A stretch of 63,087 bases of DNA from Tetragenococcus halophilus (GTDB lineage Bacteria; Bacillota; Bacilli; Lactobacillales; Enterococcaceae). The stretch covers positions 1 through 63,087 of the forward strand of contig NZ_JAKEIT010000014.1 in the NCBI RefSeq assembly GCF_021474685.1, written 5' to 3'. This document shows, one piece after another, positions 45,987-54,776 of this stretch (positions are counted from its first letter, which is position 1; every line of letters starts with the position of its first letter). The notes under the pieces are model-generated. The model made no database searches. It had not been told where the DNA came from and saw only the letters and a program-made list of their open reading frames with translations. The position numbers and the translations under genes were made by a program.

Positions 45987-46793
45987 TTAGAATAAGCCAA
46001 TCAAATGCATAATAGGGAAAACAAATAACATACTATCAAAGCGGTCTAAAATGCCGCCATGCCCTGGTAAAATGTTACCTGAATCTTTCACTTGATAATG
46101 TCTTTTAATCGCTGACTCGACTAAATCGCCAAATTGGCCGACCGCCGATAAAATGATTGTCCAAAAAAGCATGATAAAAGAACCGTATTCAAAATAAAGG
46201 CTTCCTGGATAAATAATCAAAAAGACAATTGCGATAAACAGCGCACTTAAAATACCGCCTATAGCACCTTCAACAGTTTTATTAGGAGATATCGCTGGCC
46301 AAAGACTTCGTTTACCATATTTTCTTCCTACCATATAAGCACCGATATCAGTAGCCCATACAATAAAAAGCCCAAACAAAAGTAGCAATAAACCAGTAGA
46401 TCTTGCTTCTACAAAGTTTTGCAAACCAACACCTACGTATAAACTAACTAATACAGGAAAACCTGCTTCATCAATAGTATACATATTTTTCGATATCACT
46501 GATACCCCTAGTAAAAGCATAACAATGAAATAAAATAAGATTAACTTATCCGTTGTATCAGGCAAATACGAAAACCACGGATTATTGGGTAATACTAACA
46601 CGAGTGCGCCAATAATTGATAATATCCCTTCAAAACTGATAATTGCTAAGCCTTTCATCCTAAAGAGTTCGTAAACACCTACGACTGCTAGCAAAGCTCC
46701 TAATAGTTGTACTGAAATTCCACCGAAATCAAAAAAGATAATGGGCAAAAAAAGTACCAACGCGATAACCGCTGTAATGACCCGTTGTCTCAT
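45987..46793 (-). CDS. cdsA: Phosphatidate cytidylyltransferase
   Basis: Makes CDP-diacylglycerol, the branch point for phosphatidylglycerol and cardiolipin. The 268-residue membrane protein has about eight hydrophobic segments and the C-terminal CDS signature KRHYQVKDSGNILPGHGGILDRFDS. It overlaps the uppS stop by four bases (ATGA), so translation is coupled. Confidence 0.94.
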   Translation of the reverse strand: MRQRVITAVIALVLFLPIIFFDFGGISVQLLGALLAVVGVYELFRMKGLAIISFEGILSIIGALVLVLPNNPWFSYLPDTTDKLILFYFIVMLLLGVSVISKNMYTIDEAGFPVLVSLYVGVGLQNFVEARSTGLLLLLFGLFIVWATDIGAYMVGRKYGKRSLWPAISPNKTVEGAIGGILSALFIAIVFLIIYPGSLYFEYGSFIMLFWTIILSAVGQFGDLVESAIKRHYQVKDSGNILPGHGGILDRFDSMLFVFPIMHLIGLF

Positions 46794-47590
46794 TTATTTT
46801 CCTCCTTGTTTTTCAAACCGCCAAAACGACGATTTCGATGTTGAAAAATTGCAATCGAGTTTTCAAGAGAGGCTTCACTATAGTCCGGCCATAACTCTTT
46901 TGTAAATAGTAGCTCGCTATAAGCGATTTGCCACAATAAAAAATTGCTGATACGTTCTTCTCCGCTGGTGCGTATTAGAACTTCCGGATCACGAACTTCT
47001 TTGGGCAAAAATCCTGTCATCAAGTAGTCAGCGATAAAATCATCATCGATCTGCTCAACTTCAATATTTTTTGTGGTAATATCCGTTGCGATATTTTTTA
47101 CTGCCGAAACCATTTCTGCACGACTGCCATAATTTAAAGCAAAGTTTAAAATCATTCCTGTATTTTCACTTGTTTGCTTTACCGCTCGATTTACTGCATC
47201 CTGTGTATGCGCTGGTAAGACATCGTATTCTCCCATTACATTTACACGAACATTTTCTTTCATTAACTCTGGCACAAAAGTATCAAAAAAGTCAACCGGT
47301 AGTTGCATCAAAAAATTGACTTCTTCTTCAGGTCTTTTCCAATTTTCTGTTGAAAAAGCATAAAGTGTCAATACTTTAACACCTAAATAAGAAGCGTGCT
47401 TTGTGATCTTTTTTACTGTCTCCATACCTTCTTTGTGCCCAGCTACCCGTGGTAACCTGCGATTTTGCGCCCAACGTCCATTACCGTCCATAATAATTGC
47501 TATATGTTTGGGCACAGGTAATTCTGAATCAAATGTGTACTCTTGTTCTTCTTGAAAAGTTTTATTTTTTTCTGGAAAAAAACGCAACAT
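46790..47590 (-). CDS. uppS: Undecaprenyl diphosphate synthase
   Basis: cis-Prenyltransferase that makes the C55 lipid carrier of cell-wall synthesis. The 266-residue protein has the catalytic loop IIMDGNGRWAQNRRLPRVAGHKEGM (aspartate about 35), TLYAFSTENWKRP, and the C-terminal RTSGEERISNFLLWQIAYSEL block. AGGAG precedes the ATG. It heads the uppS-cdsA pair. The 690-base gap upstream holds R2 and three R1 units. Confidence 0.95.
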   Translation of the reverse strand: MLRFFPEKNKTFQEEQEYTFDSELPVPKHIAIIMDGNGRWAQNRRLPRVAGHKEGMETVKKITKHASYLGVKVLTLYAFSTENWKRPEEEVNFLMQLPVDFFDTFVPELMKENVRVNVMGEYDVLPAHTQDAVNRAVKQTSENTGMILNFALNYGSRAEMVSAVKNIATDITTKNIEVEQIDDDFIADYLMTGFLPKEVRDPEVLIRTSGEERISNFLLWQIAYSELLFTKELWPDYSEASLENSIAIFQHRNRRFGGLKNKEENK

Positions 47591-47787
47591 TGTTTTTATC
47601 TCCTAACTTCATTCATCCCTAGATGTATGGGAAAGACATAAAATTTTATCTTTCTTATTATAACAATAAACAAACTCATTGCCTATAATAATTGAAAATA
47701 TGATTGAAAATATTAATAGAACAAAAGAATTTTTTAAAAATTACTATACACTTAAAATGAAAGAACATGATCACTGAAATTATAATC
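47591..47787. other. Intergenic region upstream of uppS
   Basis: A/T-rich sequence with no credible reading frame. It presumably holds the promoter of uppS, but I cannot point to a convincing -35/-10 pair. CATCCCTAGATGTATGGGAAAG near 47615 is a small inverted repeat. Beyond it come R2 copy 2 and the R1 units. Confidence 0.5.
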
Positions 47788-47891
47788 CTTGCTCTTTTGC
47801 TAGCACAAAGATTTCCTGTTACTTTGAGGTATCAGCACTCATTCAACATAGATTTCTCGTTTCCTTCGTACTTATTTCCGGTTTTTCATAA
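47788..47891. repeat. R2 repeat, copy 2
   Basis: Segment resembling 35282-35376, with the same 14-mer ACTCATTCAACATA at 47837-47850 and TCATAAAA at its right end. It is immediately followed by R1 unit D1. A reading frame that opens here and runs into R1 is repeat-derived and not a gene. Confidence 0.45.
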
Positions 47892-48239
47892 AAGAAAGTA
47901 CGGTTACTACGCCTCGCTTCCGCTCGCCCTAGTACTGTTCATCTCTTCGCTTACGCTTCGATCTCATCAAGGTCTAAGCGACAAGTCGCTAAGGCCTTGA
48001 AGGATCTACTCTCAGCTTCCTTTGGTCGCTGAATCGTAGTGATTCGGTTAATTCGGACACTACGTCCGCTGCGCTCCCCTAGTACTGTTCATCATCTACT
48101 CTCAGCTTCCTTATGGTCGCTGAATCGTAGTGATTCGGAGAGTAGGGTTACTACGCCTCGCTTCCGCTCGCCCTAGTACTGTTCATCATCTACTCTCAAC
48201 TCCCTTTCGGTCGCTGAATCGTAGTGATTCACAGCAAAA
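47891..48239 (-). repeat. R1 repeats D1 (long), D2 and D3 in tandem
   Basis: Three head-to-tail units: D1 47891-48045 carries the long internal segment, D2 48046-48136 and D3 48137-48239 are short; ACTACG recurs at 47906, 48059 and 48150. On the minus strand D3 starts TTTTGCTGTGAATCACTACG directly after the frr terminator. The extra segment of D1 forms a near-perfect hairpin AAGGTCTAAGCGAC/GTCGCTAAGGCCTT. Inner stems are CAGC/GCTG (D1, D2) and CAGC/GTTG (D3, with a G-U pair). Confidence 0.87.
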
Positions 48240-48240
48240 T

Positions 48241-48270
48241 AAAAACAGAACCGGATACAGTTCTGTTTTT
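48241..48270 (-). terminator. Terminator of frr
   Basis: AAAAACAGAAC/GTTCTGTTTTT stem with an eight-base loop; on the minus strand T5-A-T4 leads into R1 unit D3. Confidence 0.85.
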
Positions 48271-48282
48271 TTAAAGTAAGAT

Positions 48283-48840
48283 TTACATTTCTAATAATTC
48301 GTTTTCCTTATCAGAAGATATATCCTCAATTTTTTTGATATATTGGTCTGTCAAATCTTGCATATCTTTTTCAGCAGTTCGCAAGTCATCTTCGGTAATG
48401 TCGCTATTTTTTTCTTGTTTCTTGTATTCATCCATAGCTTCACGACGAGCATTTCTTACCGACACTTTTGCTGTTTCTGCATCTTTACCAACTTCTTTTG
48501 CTAATTCTTTCCGACGTTCTTCAGTCAGCTGAGGAATGACTAAACGAACGACTGAACCATCGTTAGTTGGCGTGATACCAACATCTGAAGCTAAAATCGA
48601 TTTTTCAATTTCTGCTAGCATTGTTTTATCAAATGGCTTGATCATCAATACTCGTGCTTCAGGAATAGTGATAGAAGCTAGTTGATTCAACGGTGTTGGT
48701 ACACCATAATAGACAACATTTACACGATCTAATAAACTTGCGTTTGCACGACCTGCACGTATTTGTCCAAGCTGATATTGCAGATTATCTGTGGCTTTTT
48801 CCATGTTTTCTTTTGCTTGTTGAAAAACTTTATCTGCCAT
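48283..48840 (-). CDS. frr: Ribosome recycling factor
   Basis: Splits post-termination ribosomes together with EF-G. The 185-residue protein has the long coiled-coil arm (about 1-30 and 105-185) and the hinge motif [28 protein letters not shown], plus the C-terminal RRxxxDxxKK-type segment [18 protein letters not shown]. It starts three bases after the pyrH stop, the conserved pyrH-frr arrangement. Confidence 0.96.
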   Translation of the reverse strand: MADKVFQQAKENMEKATDNLQYQLGQIRAGRANASLLDRVNVVYYGVPTPLNQLASITIPEARVLMIKPFDKTMLAEIEKSILASDVGITPTNDGSVVRLVIPQLTEERRKELAKEVGKDAETAKVSVRNARREAMDEYKKQEKNSDITEDDLRTAEKDMQDLTDQYIKKIEDISSDKENELLEM

Positions 48841-48843
48841 GTG

Positions 48844-49590
<747 letters not shown>

Positions 49591-49710
49591 TTATCATTGT
49601 AGCATATTCATTGTATTTGCGCAGTTGAAAAATTACGCTTGTTTACTTTTTTGCTTTAAATAATAACCTTTTTTGAATAATTTTATATTTGTTAACACAC
49701 GCAGCTCACA

Positions 49711-49746
49711 AAAAATAGGAGCGCATCTGCATGCGTTCCTATTTTT
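49711..49746 (-). terminator. Terminator of tsf
   Basis: AAAAATAGGAGCGCA/TGCGTTCCTATTTTT stem with a six-base loop just after the tsf stop on the minus strand. Confidence 0.85.
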
Positions 49747-49759
49747 AAGGAACTAACGA

Positions 49760-50641
49760 TTATTGGTTAGCTTGGCTCTTTACTTCGTCTGCAAAGTTTT
49801 CTTCTTTTTTCTCAATACCTTCGCCTACTTCATAACGAACAAAAGTATCGACTGTAGCGTTTTGTCCACTGACATATTTTTCAACTGTCATATCAGGATC
49901 TTTTACGTAAGGTTGATCAACTAAACAGATTTCTGCTTTATATTTGTTCAAGCGGCCTTCAACCATTTTTTCAACAATTTTTTCTGGTTTGCCTTCGCTA
50001 TGTGCTTGTTCTGTTAAGATAGATTTTTCATGTGCCAATTCATCTTCTGGAATTTGACTTTCATCGATATAACGAGGGTTGATTGCTGCTACGTGCATAG
50101 CTACGTTTTTAGCAACTGATTCATCAGTAGTGCCGTTAACAACAGTTAAAACAGCAATACTACCGCCCATATGCAAGTAAGAACCAAATGCAGCATTATC
50201 TGTTTTTTCAAGTACTTCAAAACGACGGAAGCTGATTTTTTCTCCAATCACTTGGGTTGCTTCAATTAAAGCTGCTTCAATATTGCCATTGCCAGTTTCC
50301 AACTTCATTGCTTCATCCATATCAGCTGGTTTGTTTTTTGCAACAACTTCGGCAATTTCTTTTACCAGATTTTGGAATTTATCGTTTTTAGAAACAAAGT
50401 CAGTTTCTGAGTTTACTTCAACAATAGCAGCTGTGTTTCCTTCAATAGCAACAGAAGCTAGTCCTTCAGCTGCCACGCGGTCACTCTTTTTAGCCGCTTT
50501 AGCCATTCCTTTTTCACGCAAAGAGTCGACAGCTTTTTCCATGTCGCCTTCAACTTCTACTAGTGCTTTTTTAGCATCCATCATACCGACGCCTGTTTTA
50601 TCACGTAATTCTTTTACTAATTTTGCTGAAATATTAGCCAT
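49760..50641 (-). CDS. tsf: Translation elongation factor Ts
   Basis: Nucleotide exchange factor for EF-Tu. The 293-residue protein begins with the UBA-like domain [27 protein letters not shown]; the EF-Tu contact motif [11 protein letters not shown] lies at about 77-87, and [12 protein letters not shown] at about 180-191. It lies downstream of rpsB with a strong stem-loop between them, as in many Bacilli. Confidence 0.96.
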   Translation of the reverse strand: MANISAKLVKELRDKTGVGMMDAKKALVEVEGDMEKAVDSLREKGMAKAAKKSDRVAAEGLASVAIEGNTAAIVEVNSETDFVSKNDKFQNLVKEIAEVVAKNKPADMDEAMKLETGNGNIEAALIEATQVIGEKISFRRFEVLEKTDNAAFGSYLHMGGSIAVLTVVNGTTDESVAKNVAMHVAAINPRYIDESQIPEDELAHEKSILTEQAHSEGKPEKIVEKMVEGRLNKYKAEICLVDQPYVKDPDMTVEKYVSGQNATVDTFVRYEVGEGIEKKEENFADEVKSQANQ

Positions 50642-50679
50642 TTAATTATTCCTCCTGCTTCCTTTATAAAATATTTTTG

Positions 50680-50734
50680 AAAAAAAGCTGTTTCAAAGGA
50701 GAGTGCAGCTTTTCGCCCAGCCTTTGAAACAGCT
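50680..50734 (-). terminator. Stem-loop between rpsB and tsf
   Basis: A perfect 14-bp stem AGCTGTTTCAAAGG/CCTTTGAAACAGCT with a 21-base loop is followed by T7 on the minus strand. It must let some transcription through if tsf lacks its own promoter, so it probably sets the S2:EF-Ts ratio (inference). Confidence 0.82.
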
Positions 50735-50747
50735 CCGCTATTCAATC

Positions 50748-51545
50748 TTATTCAGCTGATTGATTATTACCTTCGACTACATCTACCATTTCTTCAAGTG
50801 AAGGAGCGTTTTCTGCAGTTACATTTTCTTCGTCTACAAAATCTTCTTCCGCAACTTCATCTTCGCCTTGGTTACCTTCAATCAATGCATCAGCCATTTT
50901 TGAAGTAATCAACTTAACGGCACGGATTGCATCATCGTTAGAAGGGATAACAACATCAATTTCATCTGGGTCACAGTTAGTATCAACCATTGCAACAATT
51001 GGGATATTCAATTTATGCGCTTCTTGAACGGCAATACGTTCTTTTCTAGGATCCACAATGTAAATAACATCTGGGATTCTAGGCATATCAGCAATACCAC
51101 CTATGAATTTTTCTAGACGATCGCGTTCTTTATTCAATCCTACAACTTCTTTTTTAGGAAGTACGTCAAAAGTACCATCTTCTTCCATACGGTTGATATC
51201 TTTTAGACGTGCTACGCGTTTTTGAATAGTTTGCCAATTAGTCAAAGTTCCACCTAACCAACGATGATTAACGTAGTATTGACCGGCACGGATTGCTTCA
51301 TCTTTAATTGAATCTTGTGCTTGTTTTTTCGTACCTACAAATAGAGCAACGCCACCTTCTTCAGCGACTTCTCTCATATATTCATAAGCTGCATCTACTA
51401 ATTTGACTGTTTTTTGCAAGTCAATGATGTAGATACCATTTCTTTCTGTGAAGATGTATTTTTTCATCTTCGGATTCCAGCGACGTGTTTGGTGACCAAA
51501 ATGTACGCCGGCTTCTAGTAATTGTTTCATACTTAATACTGCCAT
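50748..51545 (-). CDS. rpsB: Small ribosomal subunit protein uS2
   Basis: Ribosomal protein S2, 265 residues. It starts [27 protein letters not shown], with the family blocks [13 protein letters not shown] and [36 protein letters not shown]. The C-terminal tail is long and acidic ([14 protein letters not shown]), as in enterococcal S2. It is transcribed from the strong promoter at 51674-51702 through a structured leader of about 120 bases that may be an autoregulatory S2 leader. Confidence 0.96.
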   Translation of the reverse strand: MAVLSMKQLLEAGVHFGHQTRRWNPKMKKYIFTERNGIYIIDLQKTVKLVDAAYEYMREVAEEGGVALFVGTKKQAQDSIKDEAIRAGQYYVNHRWLGGTLTNWQTIQKRVARLKDINRMEEDGTFDVLPKKEVVGLNKERDRLEKFIGGIADMPRIPDVIYIVDPRKERIAVQEAHKLNIPIVAMVDTNCDPDEIDVVIPSNDDAIRAVKLITSKMADALIEGNQGEDEVAEEDFVDEENVTAENAPSLEEMVDVVEGNNQSAE

Positions 51546-51559
51546 TTTAATTCCTCCAT

Positions 51560-51668
51560 GTGGTTTTATTTTCCTCTCCTATCGATCGCCTCATTGAAGA
51601 ACTGAACAGTATCAGCACCACTTCACTGATCACGATAAGATGTGGATTTAGTCTCTTTTTTGAAACCT
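51560..51668 (-). ncRNA. Structured 5' leader of rpsB (possible S2-binding leader)
   Basis: The about 120-base leader between the predicted start point and rpsB contains paired-looking segments such as GTGATCAGTG...CACTTC-type arms and GGTGCTGATACTGTTCAG. S2 leaders that bind S2 and repress rpsB-tsf are known in Firmicutes. I cannot fold it rigorously, so the assignment is tentative. Confidence 0.35.
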
Positions 51669-51673
51669 TAAAC

Positions 51674-51702
51674 AGTATACTATAATTTCACTATATTTTC
51701 AA
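51674..51702 (-). promoter_or_regulatory. Promoter of rpsB
   Basis: TTGAAA (51697-51702) and TATACT (51674-51679) with an ideal 17-bp spacer on the minus strand. Confidence 0.8.
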
Positions 51703-51748
51703 CTATTTTATTCTTAGACTAATTAAAGTTCTATCGCTTGTGGAAAAA

Positions 51749-52756
51749 CTAGAAACTTAGGCCCGGACAAGCATTTAAGCTTAAATCCGCTAGGTTATTT
51801 TTATTAAATTCAGTTTGTCCTGCTGCTGCGATCATCGCCGCATTATCTCCACATAAACGTAAGCTTGGAATAACTAAAGTAGAATTAGGTAATTGTTCTT
51901 CCACTTTTTGTTTCATTGTTTCGCGCAAACCTTGATTAGCAGCTACCCCTCCTGCTAATACCAACTGCTTAACAGGATAAGCCTTGGCAGCATGTATTGT
52001 TTTTTTCACCAACACTTCAACCACACTTGCTTGAAAACTAGCAGCTAGATCTTCTTGCGATAATGTTTCATGACGTTGCTGGGCATTGTGAACAAGATTA
52101 ATAAAAGCACTTTTTAGTCCGCTAAAACTAAAGTCAAAATTATCTTCCTGTAACATCGCACGCGGAAAATGGTAATTGTCATTTCCTAAATGGGCTAACT
52201 GGTCAATTTCTTTACCGCTTGGATAACTCAATTCCATGACTCTGCCAACTTTATCATAAGCCTCTCCTGCTGCATCATCCCTAGTTTCTCCGATAATTTC
52301 ATAAGAAGCGTCTTCTTTCATATAAACTAATTCAGTATGTCCGCCACTGACAACTAAAGCTAGTAAAGGAAACTGCAATTCTTCTTCAAAGCGCGCTGCA
52401 TAAATATGCCCTGCAATATGATTTACCGGTATCAAGGGCAAATTGTTCGCCCAAGCAAAGGCCTTAGCTGCCTGTACACCAATTAACAAAGCGCCCACTA
52501 AACCTGGTCCGTAAGTTACGGCCACAGCTGTCAGTTCTTTTTTATCTATTTGTGCTTCTTGTAAGGCCTCATCAATACACAGGGTAATTTGTTCTACATG
52601 ATGACGGCTGGCGACCTCTGGAACCACTCCGCCGAAACGCTTGTGACTTTTAATCTGTGAAGCTACAATATTGCTTAAAATCGTCTTACCATCTTTAACA
52701 ACAGCAACACTTGTTTCATCACAGCTACTTTCAATACCTAATATCAATTCGCTCAT
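51749..52756 (-). CDS. tsaD: tRNA N6-threonylcarbamoyladenosine synthase, TsaD subunit
   Basis: Transfers the threonylcarbamoyl group to A37 of ANN-decoding tRNAs together with TsaB and TsaE. The 335-residue ASKHA-fold protein starts [20 protein letters not shown], with the metal-binding [12 protein letters not shown] (about 110-121), the [16 protein letters not shown] block and the C-terminal [13 protein letters not shown]. It overlaps the preceding rimI-like gene by 26 bases. tsaB is three genes upstream in the same run. Confidence 0.96.
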   Translation of the reverse strand: MSELILGIESSCDETSVAVVKDGKTILSNIVASQIKSHKRFGGVVPEVASRHHVEQITLCIDEALQEAQIDKKELTAVAVTYGPGLVGALLIGVQAAKAFAWANNLPLIPVNHIAGHIYAARFEEELQFPLLALVVSGGHTELVYMKEDASYEIIGETRDDAAGEAYDKVGRVMELSYPSGKEIDQLAHLGNDNYHFPRAMLQEDNFDFSFSGLKSAFINLVHNAQQRHETLSQEDLAASFQASVVEVLVKKTIHAAKAYPVKQLVLAGGVAANQGLRETMKQKVEEQLPNSTLVIPSLRLCGDNAAMIAAAGQTEFNKNNLADLSLNACPGLSF

Positions 52757-53219
52757 TATCTTTTTCTGGCCTCACTTTTTTTACCATTACTAACGCATCT
52801 TCTAGCGGTTTTGAATAATATCTGGTCCTACGACCTGTCTGATTAAAACCATTTTTTAAATACAAATTTTGCGCCGCCTGATTGGATATTCTTACTTCTA
52901 AAATAATTTGTTCCACCTGTTCAGCTAAAGCTATTTGATTTAAATGATGCAGCAAAAAATGTCCATAACCTTTTCCTCGTTCATCGGGTGCAATCGCCAG
53001 ATTAAAGACTTCCATTTCATCTAAAAACTGATGATAACAAAGATAGGCTACAATCTCTTTATCTTCAAGGATCAAATACCCACAATGCTTATTGCGGATT
53101 TCTGCTTCAAATTGTTCTTCTGTCCAGGGAGAACCTGCGGCAAAACTTTTACTAGACAATGCAAATAGCTGCTGCGCTAATTTTTTTGGTGGAAAAAAAC
53201 ATTCATTAATTAAACGCAT
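52731..53219 (-). CDS. RimI-like N-acetyltransferase (second copy)
   Basis: GNAT protein of about 162 residues, related to ribosomal protein S18 alanine N-acetyltransferase. Motif A is [21 protein letters not shown], and [29 protein letters not shown] is the RimI-type C-terminal block. I start at ATG 53219 (MRLINECFF), because AGAGGG lies seven bases before it and the ATG shares a base with the upstream stop (TGATG). It overlaps tsaD by 26 bases. Two RimI-like genes in a row between tsaB and tsaD suggest one has a different target. Confidence 0.85.
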   Translation of the reverse strand: MRLINECFFPPKKLAQQLFALSSKSFAAGSPWTEEQFEAEIRNKHCGYLILEDKEIVAYLCYHQFLDEMEVFNLAIAPDERGKGYGHFLLHHLNQIALAEQVEQIILEVRISNQAAQNLYLKNGFNQTGRRTRYYSKPLEDALVMVKKVRPEKDNERIDIRY

Positions 53220-53752
53220 CACTTAACCCTCTTTACCATATAAAGTGCGTCTTCATTTCCTATCCTATAATAATTTGCCATCCTTTTTTTAGCCTCATAA
53301 CCTAATTTACGATACAGTCTTTTGGCATCGATATTACTTATACGCACTTCTAATGAAATCGTCTGACAATGCTGTCTATAAGCAAATGCCTCAACTTCTT
53401 TCAACAAAAATGAAGCAATGCCATTTTTTTGAAAATCTGGGTGTATGGCTATATGTGTAATATGTAAATCGTCTAAAGAAGCTCGACTGCCAACAAAGCC
53501 AATAATTTTATTTTGGTATAAGACACACAGGTACAAATGAGCATATCGTGAATACAATTCTGCTAAAAAAGCGCTACGTGTCCAAGGCAGCTCGCCGGCA
53601 TAAACTGTCCGCTCTAATTGAAGCAGCTCTTTAATATCCTCTGTGCTCATTTCACGTATTGTAAATTTTTTATCCGCTATTTCTTGTTCATGCGTGACAT
53701 AACGCTCTTTGTGATGGAAAGTTGAGAATGCAGATCTAAATCTTTTCAACAT
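53219..53752 (-). CDS. rimI: Ribosomal protein uS18 alanine N-acetyltransferase
   Basis: Acetylates the N-terminal alanine of S18 in related bacteria. The 177-residue GNAT has an N-terminal extension (MLKRFRSAFSTFHHKERYVTHEQE), ERTVYAGELPWTRSAFLAEL, motif A HIAIHPDFQKNGIASFLLKEV, and LEVRISNIDAKRLYRKLGYEAKKRMANYY. The start at 53752 is chosen because GGGGTG stands eight bases before it; an ATG five codons upstream lacks a site. It overlaps tsaB by 17 bases. Confidence 0.87.
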   Translation of the reverse strand: MLKRFRSAFSTFHHKERYVTHEQEIADKKFTIREMSTEDIKELLQLERTVYAGELPWTRSAFLAELYSRYAHLYLCVLYQNKIIGFVGSRASLDDLHITHIAIHPDFQKNGIASFLLKEVEAFAYRQHCQTISLEVRISNIDAKRLYRKLGYEAKKRMANYYRIGNEDALYMVKRVK

Positions 53753-54452
53753 AATTTTGCACCCCATTTTGATGCGTTTTTAACCATTTTTCTTCGGCTT
53801 CTACACGTTTCAGATAATTTGGTAAAAATTGATGGATATCACTAACGGGGCTTTCGTCTTGCGCTAATTGGCTAAGCACTACGCCATTAGGATAGTCCCA
53901 TTGAGCAATCGAGTTAATCTTTGCCAAAGGAAGTTTTTCAGAAATCTGTGGCCGAAATTTTTTTACATCAGCTCCCACAAAGCGACATGGTTGATCTTTT
54001 AACTGATCCAATAAATTCTCAAGGGAAATATGCTGATCTTCTAAGATATTTATTAGTTTATGATTTTTCCATTGATAGATTCCAGCGTAAACATTTTCTC
54101 TACGAGCATCAAAAATTGGGACAATCCAATCTTGTTCATCGATACAATTTGCCGCAATAATTTTTAAGCTTGAAATACCTATCAAATCTATAGACAAGGT
54201 ATTTGCTAATGTTTTTGCTGTTGTCACACCAATGCGTAAACCTGTGTAAGACCCCGGTCCTTGGGCAACTGCAATACGATCCAAATCAGCAGGTGTTAAA
54301 CCAACACTTTTCATTAAAAAATCTATCGCTGGCATCAACGTTTTACTATGCGTTTTATTCACCATCGTTTGTAATTGCCCTAAAATTTTCTGATCTTCCA
54401 TAATAGCAACTGCCATCGTCGGATTAGATGTGTCCATTGCCAGTACTTTCAT
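53736..54452 (-). CDS. tsaB: tRNA threonylcarbamoyladenosine biosynthesis protein TsaB
   Basis: Partner of TsaD in t6A37 synthesis. About 238 residues starting MKVLAMDTSNPTMAVAIMED, with the family block GPGSYTGLRIGVTTAKTLA (about 71-89). It lacks the metal-binding histidines of TsaD, as expected. The start at 54452 is supported by AAGGGA nine bases upstream; the open frame continues 14 codons further without a ribosome binding site. It is the first gene of tsaB-rimI-rimI2-tsaD. Confidence 0.94.
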   Translation of the reverse strand: MKVLAMDTSNPTMAVAIMEDQKILGQLQTMVNKTHSKTLMPAIDFLMKSVGLTPADLDRIAVAQGPGSYTGLRIGVTTAKTLANTLSIDLIGISSLKIIAANCIDEQDWIVPIFDARRENVYAGIYQWKNHKLINILEDQHISLENLLDQLKDQPCRFVGADVKKFRPQISEKLPLAKINSIAQWDYPNGVVLSQLAQDESPVSDIHQFLPNYLKRVEAEEKWLKTHQNGVQNYVEKI

Positions 54453-54663
54453 TTGTCTGTTCCCTTCTTTTAAAATCCTTACATATTTTATCACGAATTT
54501 GTAAAAGAAACTAGGATTGACAACCTGGGATGAAATGTAAAAAATAGTAGAACTTTTAATGGATTAAAATGATAAGTTAATTTTCTCTTAATGAAAATTT
54601 AATATGTTAACGGAAACTGTTTTGATAGCTTTTTCAAAACTTATACGTTATTTTTCAATTAAA

Positions 54664-54680
54664 TATAAAGCGCATTCATT
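54664..54680. promoter_or_regulatory. Candidate cre (CcpA) site upstream of the sugar ABC genes
   Basis: TATAAAGCGCATTCATT matches the cre consensus WTGNAANCGNWNNCAWW except at two bases of the left arm (T and G). It lies about 100 bp upstream of the binding-protein start, in the expected promoter area. Confidence 0.35.
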
Positions 54681-54776
54681 AGTGTTTGATCAGTAGATAG
54701 CGTTAAAATTATATTATAAACTCATTATTTTTAATTTATCAGTTTTCTTATTAAAAAAAGAAAGGCGGAAAATAAT

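Noticed and set aside
47767-48000. Open frame on the plus strand across R2 and R1
   Set aside because: It lies wholly within repeat sequence, lacks a ribosome binding site, and the other copies of R1 do not preserve the frame.
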